A stretch of 64,000 nt of DNA from Cephalotus follicularis (taxonomy: Eukaryota > Streptophyta > Magnoliopsida > Oxalidales > Cephalotaceae). The position numbers and the translations under genes are program-made. The notes below the pieces were generated by a model. It did not search any database. It saw only the letters and a program-made list of their open reading frames with translations, and had not been told where the DNA came from. Every line of letters starts with the position of its first letter. Positions within the stretch are counted from its first letter, which is position 1. The stretch is from the NCBI GenBank assembly GCA_001972305.1, contig BDDD01000308.1:62001-126000 (forward strand), read 5' to 3'. This document shows positions 44,458 through 54,882 of this stretch, one piece after another.

Positions 44458-46700
44458 ATTCGTTTCAATTTTAATTGGACTTTAATTTCAGTTTTGGTGG
44501 CTATTTTTTGAATGATTAAAGTAGCTAAAATTATCCCTTCCCGTTGTTGTTTTATAAAATAATTTTTTTTCTTAAACCAAGGGAAACTAGGTTTTAATTA
44601 ATCTAGTGGGAGATTTACTGGAATATCGGCGAACTTGTTGGAATTATTTCGATTAGCCATCGGAAATTGGAATTACTTGTGTTTATTTAAAGTCTATTAT
44701 GGATGTAGATTTTAAATGTCTTATGAATAATGGTAAGCTATGGGATTAGACCTAGCTTTTGGTTTCTTTTGTGGATGGTTTAATTTGCTTTATTATCTTG
44801 TGTTTTATTTGATCTGTAATAAGGTTGCCTACGTGCACAATTATTTCCTTATTTCTTTAATTCTCCCTCCCTCCAATTTGTATTCTATTCTTTATTTTTT
44901 AAATGTATTTTGGAAATTTCTTTTTGTAAACAAAGAAGAATGGAGTCACAACGGAGCTTGAAGAGGTAGATCAAGGAAATTGCAAAACCAAGTGAAGGCT
45001 ATGTATGCATGGTGCATTTTGTAATAAAGTAGTTTTAAATAGTTCACCTAGGAGACCGAGTGATCACATACACTCGTGTGATATCTCATAGATTTAATCC
45101 TTAGCCAGGCCATTTTAATTTCTATGTGGATCATAGGTTGCATGAGATGGATGTTTTCTTTTTTTTGCAAACAATCCAAACACGGCAAGCATAATAAGCC
45201 GTTACCAAATGGATTGGAAGATTAAAATTAATCTGAAAACGGTTTTGGCTAGATAAATAAAATGAGAACTCAAATTCCTCCAATTGTGATATAATAAGTC
45301 CATAAGCGATGTGTGCATTGTTGGGTGCTTCGTCGTTGGCCTTCCACGCCTTCGTTTACTAGTATGGATATACTGGGGATGGTCATGCTAAAGCTGAGGT
45401 ATGCCAATTTCTACTAAATTTCAGTGTGAGGTGCACTGGAAGGAAATAACTAAGTTTTGGTGTCCCGACAAGTAAACTTGTGGATATCAAAACTGGTTCA
45501 TTTCTTTGAGGGATTGTGGGTACTGACTTATACCGGGACCATACTGTCTGTCAAACAAAAGCTGAGACTATATGGGCCCGTAGGCCGAACTTGTATCGGA
45601 TCTTACATTTTAAGGGCGAATTTATCCTATTTATAATTTAGGGGTATTATTGTAAATTTTTAAAAGTTATGCTTTAAGTGGTTTTAGGGTTTCTTTTTGC
45701 AGACATTATAGAAACATCATCGTAAGTTGTTTGAGACAGTTTTTTCGTCGGTGTAAGAACGAAGCCCTAATGCAAATTTATGCTTACGCCCACCTGTTCG
45801 ATATTGTGGTTTGTCATGCTAAAGTTGAGGCCATAATAGGCGGGATAGATTACGATCCCCACTAGGAAGTGGGGCTTCCCGAATTCCACCTAGGAGGTGC
45901 GGGATACGATTAGAATAGTGGGAGGAGCCATAACTTCTAAAGACTAAGGGTTATGGTAATAACATAAAATTGAATGATCTGTTAATATACTCTCTTGATT
46001 CTTCTAATAAGTTGCTAGATAACATATTCTACGTACCCAAATGGTAGACAACACCGTTATATGGCATGAATTATATTTTCTCAAGCTATAAAATCCGCTT
46101 TATAATGAATGGTTAAGCTTTTTGTGCATGGTACTCACGAGCATGAGAATTTCTCATGTTATAACTGAGATGCTCCTCACTTTAGGGAACTTTGCATCTG
46201 ACCATCAAAAGGCCAGGGTGGCTCAATGGTGGAAAGACGATCATAAAGCCTGACGCATGGTGATTGTTAGCTTGGTGCCTAACTGGCAAACGCTATGCAT
46301 GTCTTCACAGACCTTACGTGCCATGTTAATACAGCTTGAAGAGTTGTTTGGCACACAGTCGGGGACTGATAAGGTAGTTTTAGACCAAGCTGGGTCAAAA
46401 TGAACTGTGATACATATTCCTTCTTCTGGAACAACCTCAGAGAGAGGTGGATCGAGAGGATCCAGTTCCAAGGGCTAGGAGCCCATAATGAAGAAAGAAA
46501 AGGGACCACTACACGTGTTTGGGGATGCCATTCATAAGAGGATTAAACAGCTTACTAAGGAGAAAGCTTGCTTCTTTTGTGGGAAGCCAGGGCACTGGAA
46601 GAAAATTTGCAAACAATTTCTTGCTTCCATTGCAGATGGTGCCTTGGGTTAGGTACCTTCATAATTTTATATTCCATCTAGCTTACAATGTATGTTCAAC
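44458..46700 (+). pseudogene. gag: Copia gag remnant with CCHC zinc knuckle
   Basis: Most of the first 1.6 kb is too decayed to read. From about 46100 a gag C-terminal portion is recognisable (EMLLTLGNFASDHQKARVAQ near 46170), followed by a serine/glycine-rich linker and the zinc knuckle CFFCGKPGHWKKIC near 46570-46610 with intact C-X2-C-X4-H-X4-C spacing. The nucleocapsid knuckle binds element RNA. Stops lie on both sides. Confidence 0.75.
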
Positions 46701-47249
46701 TTGGGTATAGGACTCATATTGTGAGACTAACATTTGTACCTCTTTTCAGATGCTAAGAGGAGCTAGGCAGCTAGGAGCTGTGGATGCAATGGACCTACGA
46801 CATGAAGATCGAGGATCTACTTTAATGTTGTAGGAATATTTTGATCTTTTTGTTTATTACATATAGGATATTGGCTATTATTTTCTGGTAAAACATCAGT
46901 CGGACTGATCAACTAGATAATGGGTTTTAAGTCATAAATACTAATCAAACAACAACACCAACTATTGAGCAAGAAATTACTAATAAAAGTCTACGAGAGA
47001 CATTTGATATAAACCCTTCACAAATTTTATGCATTGTTGATTAGGTCATACTGGCGGGGCTAGTTTAGCACATTTGGTTAATGATGGACATCCAGGACGA
47101 GGAGTCCCTTCCAACATGTACACCATGTTTTATTGGTGTAATGACCAAATCACTTTTCTCCGAGGAGGGAGATAAGGTTGTGGACATATTGTGTTTTGTC
47201 CACATTGACATATGTGATATAATGTCACACAATGCAAGTGTAGGTTTTC
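46701..47249 (+). pseudogene. pol: Copia protease and integrase N-terminal remnants
   Basis: A protease-type start reads DSYCETNICTSFQMLRGARQ near 46710, where DSG would be expected, so the catalytic triplet is lost. Further on, a pre-integrase region leads to GVMTKSLFSEEGDKVVD and VHIDICDIMSHNASV just before 47249, which fits the first catalytic Asp region of a Copia integrase. The solo LTR S5 then interrupts the core. Confidence 0.72.
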
Positions 47250-48657
47250 TATAATGCCCCAAAATTTCATAAATAATTATTGTGATATTGGTACAGTGTA
47301 TGGCCGTGATAAAGCCGATAGAGGCCCGGAGAAATAAAATGCATTATGTATCGAAGCCGCAATTATAAGGCCCAAAATGGCTAATAAAGTCTATTTTTAA
47401 TACGCGCCTGTAAAGCCCAGTGTTCGCATTATTATTTTGGTTATTTTAGTGGGCGGCTGGATTAATTTATATTGCAAGGTGCCGAATAAACGGGACTCAT
47501 GCCTTAATATTTTGTTGGTAAATACCAATAAAGAAGGAGGGAAAATCAAATAAAAGAAAAAAATGAGGAGGCACGGGCGCATAGCACGCCCGTGCGAAGG
47601 AAGAAAGAAAGAGGCGAGGGTGAGAGCGCGGGGCAGAGAGAGGGAGAGCGCGCCAGAGAGAAATGGCACCGAAGCAAGCCACCGGACCAGGAGAGGAAGG
47701 CGAGCAACCCAGGCCCTTAACCTGACGGTAACTTCTTCTTTCTCTTCTCTTTTCTCTCTTTTTTTCTCTTCTCTTCCCCGACACTGTGCGTCTCGGCCGC
47801 GCGGTGCCGTTAGCATCGCGGATGGAGCGGGACTTCGTCTAGAAGTCCAGCTCTGCCCATTTTGACGGCGGTTAAGGTGTTTCTCAACCGGAATGGATCA
47901 GAATCGGTCGACTGAGTCAACTCAGCAGTTCCGACTCACTTCCGCTTGAGATTGTGCCATTAGCACCGAGTCTCGGCAAGTCTTGGGCAGTGATGCATAG
48001 AACTGATGGTTTTGTAGTGTTTTTGGGTGGTGATCAGAGTTGTTGAAGTTCGGTGAGTCGACTCAGTGAGTCAAACTCACTGCCGGCCATGACACGACAT
48101 TTGGCGCCGAGTCTCGGCGAGTCTCCAACGGTTTTGTGTAGATTGTCCGTTGTGGAGGCTGTTTATGGGTGTCGCCGGAGCTAGGTGAGTTGGCCAGAAT
48201 CTAGACAGAACTCTGGTGACGACAGTGTTGATTCCTGTATGTTGAGCCTAACATGAACGTGTTGTGTATGCAGTGTGAAGGAAGGGATCACGGACAGGAA
48301 GTTCCAAACAATGACGATTCGATAGCCGATTCAAGCTTGGAGGAGCTGACGGTTCATCAGTTCTGGTACAGAACCCCCCGAATGGCAAGTGCGACTGTTG
48401 ATACTGCTTCAACTGGTAGGGATCATATAGCTGTATTTTTAAGTTCAGTTGTAATAAGAGTCATTTGATGAAACGCATGAATGGTGGGTTTGTGGATTGA
48501 GTGAATATTGTGGTTTGTCTTTGAATGATAAACTGTTATGGATATCCTGTTTGGATGAATATGGACTAAGTATTGCATGTGTTGTTTTACTTGGATCCAC
48601 TATTTGGTGACATGGTTGTGCGTTGCAATGGAAGAGACGCTGTTATGGTCTCACCGA

Positions 48658-49075
48658 TGTTGACGCCTAGAGTGCGCATCGACGCCTTGGTCTATTATAT
48701 GAGAGAAATACGCTCAAAGCGTTGACGCCTAAGATTCCTTACCTTAAAGCGTCGACGCCAAGAGGTAAAGCGCTGATGCTCAATGATCCTTCCCTTGAAG
48801 CGTCGACACCAAAGAGGTAAGACGTTGACTCCTAAGTGTCTGCCACATGCATTGTGTGCTATTAACGTTGACGCCTAGAGCGAGTGTTGGCGCCTGAGGG
48901 GGTTGCCATGCACGTTGACCCCTAGAGTAGACATTGACGCCTAAGATAACTGCTATAAACGTTGACGCGTATAGGGTATACATTGACACCAAAAGAGACT
49001 GATTTTGTTTTGGAATGCAAGGTGCCGTACACATTGACGCCTAGAGTTAGGTGTTGACGCCAAAAGGGTCTGTTG
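48658..49075. repeat. GTCGAC palindrome array in solo LTR S5
   Basis: About 14 copies with the theme GCGTTGACGCCTAGAG. The perfect core GCGTCGACGC is at 48749-48758. Others include GCATCGACGCC near 48678, GCGTTGACGCC near 48720, ACGTTGACGCC near 48866 and ACATTGACGCC near 48931. Spacing is irregular, 15-45 bases. Confidence 0.9.
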
Positions 49076-49432
49076 CATTTTGAGCATATGTTTGCTTGCA
49101 TATTGCTATGATTTGGTCGAGCTTTCCTCGCCATGTGCCAGTTAGAGACGATATGTATGGATTGAATTGAGCAAATGATTTCTAAAATGTTTTGTCATTT
49201 TGGAAAAATATATATATGATTTTACTATAAATCATTATTTGATATGAAATATTACATTTCAACAGATTTGAAACGTGGTTTCAAGAATTGATACATATTT
49301 TGAATAAATATGTTTTGGCAAGTACTTTATGATACACAAATTACTTGATGATGATTTTGGAAAGGACTATTATAAGCATATCCGAATGTGTTATGATTTC
49401 AAGCGTTTATATATATATATATATTGGTTGGT

Positions 49433-49690
49433 TGAGCTTTCCTCGCCTTGGACGGTCAGCCTGCGTGCTTTTCCCGCATTGGACAGTTAGCATGATTGGA
49501 TTGTTGAGCTTTCCTCAACTTGGATGGTAAGCCTGTGTGCTTTCCTCGCCTTGGACGGTTAGCATTACTGGAATGTGGGATGTTGTTCCTCGCCTTGGAC
49601 GGTCAGCCTGCGTGCTTTCCTCGCCTTGGACGGTTAGCATCTTTTGAGTAGTCGAGCTTTCCTAGCCTTGTGCTGGTTAGCCTCGATACA
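49433..49690. repeat. Tandem CTTTCCTCGCCTTGGACGGT array in solo LTR S5
   Basis: About eight units of roughly 25-30 bases, GCTTTCCTCGCCTTGGACGG followed by TTAGC or TCAGC, alternating with less conserved spacers. The inverted counterpart in S4 is at 39905-40045. Confidence 0.88.
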
Positions 49691-50270
49691 TATGGATTGT
49701 CTGGTCCTTTGGGATATGACTGATGGATTGTGTGATTTTAGCCACTTGGCATGATTGTTGCCTATTGATAGATACATATATACGTATATATGTATATATA
49801 TTGTGTGTTGCATTATGAATGCATTCATTACATGACATCCGTTATCGTTGTCCCCAAAGTACCTTTATATTTTCTCTACTTAGCCTGTGGATTCGGCTAA
49901 CCCTATCAATTTCAGATTGATGCAGCGGATTGACATCGCTGGAGCTTGGGGAAAATGGAGAGGAATTAAGTTGTATTTCTTTTAAGAAATGTTAAAATGG
50001 ATTATTGTAATAAATAAATTTATGTATTGACTAAATCAGTTCATGCTCCATTTGAGGGCGATTAACACTGATGTTATATTGTTGTAACATGTAGTATGTG
50101 ATGCATGTTACTTGTTGGTTTCAGCTTATGGTTAAATACTTCCGCAATGATATTATGTGTTGAAAAGTTTTAAATTTGTCATAAATTGCATAAGCTGAAT
50201 ATATATATGTTCATTGTCATGACCTTAGGGTTTGTATTATGTTGTTAAGAGAACGGGGTGTGACATTTTC

Positions 50271-50985
50271 ACTACTTCGTTACCTTCACCGATGACTCGT
50301 CATAGTTTTGGTAAGTGTTTCGGATGAAACATAAATCTGAATCCTTTGAAAGTGTTAAAGGATTTAGATATAAAGTAGAGATGCAAACAAGACATTAGTG
50401 AATATGTCATCTTCTTATCTCCTTCTGATATTATGCGTTGCAGTGGCAACGTTCATCCTAATTCAGATTCCTATGAAATATGTCCCCTTCATATCTTTCA
50501 AGATACTGAATTACCCAGCCTAAACCAAGAGGGTTAATGGTTTTCCAGCTTATGTAAGAAGGCGGAAACCTTCTAAGTTGGAGGCGCAAGTGGATCGTTG
50601 CCGGTTTGTGGAATATCTTAAGAAGTGCTTAAGATTTCATTTCAACCATCCTAGCGAACAAATGATATTTGTTTCGTGTACTGCAAAATTCCAAAAGGGA
50701 ATACCTGTTTACAGGAAGCAGTGGGAGTAAGGTATAACTAAGATAGTTATCACCTAGTAAATACCCACATGACTATAAGGAATTAGAGGTTGAACCCTCT
50801 AAAGACAAAATTGAGAAAGGATCCCAACATGAGATTGAATCTCAGTAAGGCACTCCTAATGTGAGGAGATTAGACAAGGTTTCAACAGCGCCTGAGAAAT
50901 ATGGTTTTCTCATGAAAGGCACTGATAAACCTAAAGTCATCGATGATGACGAGCCTGTCAGCTACAACGGAAACAATGAAGAGCA
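50271..50985 (+). pseudogene. pol: Copia integrase core remnant
   Basis: Directly after the solo LTR the reading HYFVTFTDDSS and FRMKHKSESFESVKGFRYKV fits a Copia integrase core downstream of the first Asp. The linker toward RT, with MIFVSCTAKFQKGIPVYRK near 50665, is also recognisable. Multiple stops and frameshifts. Confidence 0.72.
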
Positions 50986-52440
50986 TTGATTTCACGGCAT
51001 GGCTGGGAGTCATGAAATCCGAAAAGGACACCTTATACGCCCACCAAGTGTGGAACTTGGTAAATGCTCCCTAGGGCGGGTTGCCCATTGGTTGCATTTA
51101 AATCTTCAAAGAGAAAGATAGTCATTAATGGAAAAGGTTGAAAGCTTTAAATCGTAATGATTAAGTCCATTCGAATAATGCTTGCTATTCCCACTCATCG
51201 TGATTATGAGCAATGACAAATGGATGTCAAGATGGCCTTCATTGAAGAACTATCTTGAAGATGACATTCAAATGTTCCAAACCCAAGGGGTTTACATCCA
51301 AGGGCATTTGCACAAAGTGTGCAAGCTCCTAAGGTCTGTGTATGACCTTAAGCAAGTATCCCGTAGCTGAAACATCTGTTTTTGATTTCATCAAAACGGT
51401 GCTAAGCCTTAAGTCTACCAGAAATAGGATATCCCATATATCACTTTCTTGGTAATGTACTTAGACAACATACTGCTCATTGGAAATGATGTAGGTATGT
51501 TATAATACAATTAACCAAGAACTTCTCCAAAAGGATTTGGGAGAGACTTTCTACGTTTTGGGAATGAAGATCTTAAGAGTAGATCAAGTAGGTTGTTCAA
51601 ACTTTCCCAAAGCCTGTACATCAGCAGGGTGCTGATATAGTATGAACTTTTGAATTCCATGTCTGGCTTACTGCCAATTAGCGAAGGAATTCATCTTTCC
51701 AAGAGGATGTCTTCACAGACTTATGAGGAAAGTGTTGCATGAGTGAGCTACCTTACGCTTCAACTATAGGCTGCATCATACTAAACAATACTTTGTACTA
51801 GGCCTGACATCGCCTAAGCCTAAGGGTCTGGCTAGTCAATTATTAGTCCAATCCCTGTGAGAGGTACTGGGAATTGTCAAAGAGATATGAGAGAGACTCA
51901 TGATTTCTTCACGACATATGGAGAAGATAGTGAATTGAAATTAAAGAGTTATTTCTAACACTATTTTCATCTGTGATATGAATGATCATGAAATTGTATC
52001 AGGATATGTGATTGTCCTTAACGAAGGTGCTGTATGAGTTGGATGAGTTTATAACAGTAGGATATTGTTGACTCAACCATGGAATAAGAGTATGTTGTAA
52101 CCTATGATACCGAAAAGTAGCTGTTTGGAAGCGGAAGTTCATTGTGGAACTTCATGTAGTTCCATCTATCGTTCGTCCAGTGGTGAACAGTGACAATGAT
52201 GGGGGGGCCTTTGCACAGGCTATGGAACCCAGGTCTCATAACCACTCTAAACTTATAAAGCTACGGTATTATAAGATTATATGATCGATAAGATCATATA
52301 CAGAGGAAACATTATCCTAGAGAGATTTGCGATGATAGCAAATTTTAGCAGACCCATTGACCAATGCCATGAGCATTAGTAGTACTTCAGCGACATCGGA
52401 AGTGCGATTGGCTTAGGCTATAGGTCTTTGTGGCTTGAGG
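50986..52440 (+). pseudogene. pol: Copia reverse transcriptase / RNase H remnant
   Basis: Very decayed RVT_2-type reading. Recognisable pieces are AHQVWNLVNAP near 51040, a YDLKQVSRS stretch at 51340-51367 matching the Copia YGLKQASR motif, DLGETFYVLGMKILR near 51537 matching DLGEASYILGIKI, and LGLTSPKPKG near 51800. No intact catalytic motif could be read. Confidence 0.72.
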
Positions 52441-52441
52441 G

Positions 52442-52454
52442 CCAAGTGGGAGAT
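52442..52454 (+). other. Polypurine tract of the long-LTR Copia
   Basis: The purine-rich CCAAGTGGGAGAT precedes TGTTGGAG directly. The form AAGTGGGAGATTGTTGG is common at the 3' LTR boundary of plant Copia elements. Confidence 0.85.
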
Positions 52455-54041
52455 TGTTGGAGTAGTGGTGTCCCTGCATGCCACGAGGTGGCTGTATAAA
52501 TATATATATGTATGAGATACACTCCTTTTCTGGAGATGTCTCTTTATGCCGTGATGCGGCTGCATGTATGTATATTACACTCTCTATTTATACAATCTGA
52601 ATTTCTTTTCGTGTTTTATAGTACATATTCAATCAACAATGGCAACCTGCTATATGTATATCCCAACCCATCTCAATGGATCAGTTGATCACCATGTCGA
52701 CTGAGTACAAGTATAGTGCCATGTTGTTTGAGGGGTTGGATCTCGTGCCTGGGAGGTTATGAGAATGAGATCCTTACTCCCTTCTAACAGAACGTTCCAA
52801 GTCATAGGTTCACTTTCTTAAGGCAATTGATGAACCGTAGAGACTTGCCGTATTATGCTTGCCCTTTTGTATGTGGGGGATGGACCATCTCATTACCATT
52901 TGGATTTATCCTAAAACTTATGCGGGGTTCGTGCTAGAGAGAATGAGACTGAACAGACCCACCATAGGAAACTTATTCGGAAAGTCATACCTATGTCAAT
53001 AGGATTCCTATAGTCTCGGTAGTGTATAGTCTATGGTGACTAGTAGACCATTCGTGGACTGCGTTGTATCGTTAGACCTGAGCGGCTGGCATGCATTATG
53101 TTGTAACCTCTTGGTTTTGATTTCCACATTCCCCAACACTAGCCACTTGCTGACAAAAGGGTTGTCTTTGGGCATTGTGGGGGCTTCATTGAGATATATG
53201 GGCTAGTGCGCAATAAGGGATCGTCACACCAGTATGAAGGGTGATCAGTTATATATTATTTATGTCTGTTGAGACTCAAAACCCTGATCAGGTATAGGTA
53301 GACTGGAAACGGGGTTTCCGAGGAAGTTTGCCGAAAGTCTCGATGAGTACATAAATTTATAGTTATCGCGACTTTACCTAGGGGTGGCATTATTCCGAAC
53401 CCTAGGTCACGGTTGAAGCTAAGAGGATACATGACACATATGCCGATGACTGGATAAAGTACTGGTTAACCGGTTAATGGATGATAGACATGGTTTACAA
53501 GGATCCTGGGGATGATTGGAAATCATACCATGGTCATTCTAATAGTCAGGGACTATTAGGGTGGTCGTACTAGAACTTCAGGATGTTCTGAGAAATTTAT
53601 CGTCGTACCAGAATCCAACAGGGCTTTCGGGTCCTACATGATTATTGAAAAAGTGATGCATGTTACACACATGATAACTTGGTGAAAAATCTAGTTTTTA
53701 ACTAGTATATATTAATTTGACATTAGTGGTTTGTTTTTTACCACCATATTATCTTATTGATATATTAAGGGAAGCCACAGTGGGAGTATGTTGATACATA
53801 CATTGTGCGGGGCACATAATAAACTAAAGAGAGAAATATATAATAAAAGAGAAAGAGACAAAATAAGAGACTTGGTCATTAATTGGACAAGAACACGCCA
53901 AAAAGCGCCGGGCTTACTCGCAAAACAAGGGAGAGCCCACGCTATGCGTGCGACAGCGCCGGGGGCGCGTTTCCAGCGGGAGAAGACGACATGCAAGGCG
54001 TTGGTGGCTGGGAAAGGAGTTGTGCTCTCATCCATGGTACT

Positions 54042-54084
<43 letters not shown>

Positions 54085-54854
54085 CCCGTTTTTCTCTTTC
54101 TTTCTCTCTGCGTTTTCCCGACGTGTTTTGCGTCTCCCACCATCGGATTCTCTTCCATCGCCGACGATCACAGTAGGTAGAGCCAATCCTTGGCTCTACC
54201 TATTTGAATCCTATATTAGGCAATTTCCGTGCATTCTTTGGCTGGATTCTATTTTGGAGTGGACTCGTTGTGCGCCGTGGCTTGGCGTTCCGGGCTGAGT
54301 CACGGCGTGTCTTGGGTCACAACGTGAAGATCAAGTGTTTGTCGACCTGTGGTGTCACAGCCGGTCCATGGCGCGTTGATCGAGTCTCACTGAGTCCAAA
54401 CTCAGTGAGTTGCCGCCACTGCCAGCTGCTCCATGGCATTTCGAGGCGCTTTCTACCGAGTCTTATCCAGCAATGGGTAGATCGGCGCATTTAGAGTCCG
54501 ATGATGTCCTGGTCAGATCTCAGGGGACATGGCCAAAATCCTGCAGTGGTACTGGTGACCGACAGATGCTGCTGCAAACGCGTAGCAGAAAAGTGGTGGA
54601 GCCGCCAACGTTGGTGTGGTTCCTAATCAAATGTATTTATTGTTACCAAATTATATTCGGTTTGTCATATTGGATGTATGCTAGATTTATATTAGTTCGA
54701 TTGAATATTAAACGGTGATCCTTGGCTTTTAGATTATGGTAGTAAGATGTTAGTGTGAACATTGACTTGTAGTCTTGGAGTTTGAAAAATTAAAATTATA
54801 TACATTAGCATCCTAGACCCAAAATCGGCCGGGAACCCTCCGGGTTTCCCAACA
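52455..54854 (+). repeat. 3' LTR of the long-LTR Copia
   Basis: Direct copy of 42030-44443, including the TC microsatellite (54044-54082) and the CACTGAGTCC...ACTCAGTGAG inverted repeat near 54388. Followed by the target duplication GGTTC. Long open frames over 53754-54494 read through the microsatellite and are not genes. Confidence 0.92.
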
Positions 54855-54882
54855 GGTTCTTTACCCACTATGAAAGAGGTAT

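Larger units (their letters stand above)
47250..50265 (+). mobile_element. Solo LTR S5, Gypsy-type family B
   Basis: Starts TATAATGCCCCAAAATTTC (TG mutated to TA), ends GGGTGTGACA, with perfect duplication TTTTC (47245-47249 and 50266-50270). Contains a 9 bp perfect hairpin GCACGGGCG (47571-47579 with 47587-47595), GTCGAC-centred GAGTC palindromes near 47906 and 48052, a GTCGAC array at 48658-49075 and a tandem array at 49433-49690. Confidence 0.93.
42030..54854 (+). mobile_element. Copia element with 2.4 kb LTRs, degenerate, holding a solo LTR
   Basis: LTRs of 2414 and 2400 bp start TGTTGGAGTAG and end TTTCCCAACA, with perfect duplication GGTTC (42025-42029 and 54855-54859). Primer binding site at 44445 and a polypurine tract AAGTGGGAGA before the 3' LTR. 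The order gag, protease, integrase, RT is that of Copia. Long LTRs suggest the Tork/Angela side of Copia; this lineage call is an inference. Stops throughout pol show it is dead. Confidence 0.92.
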
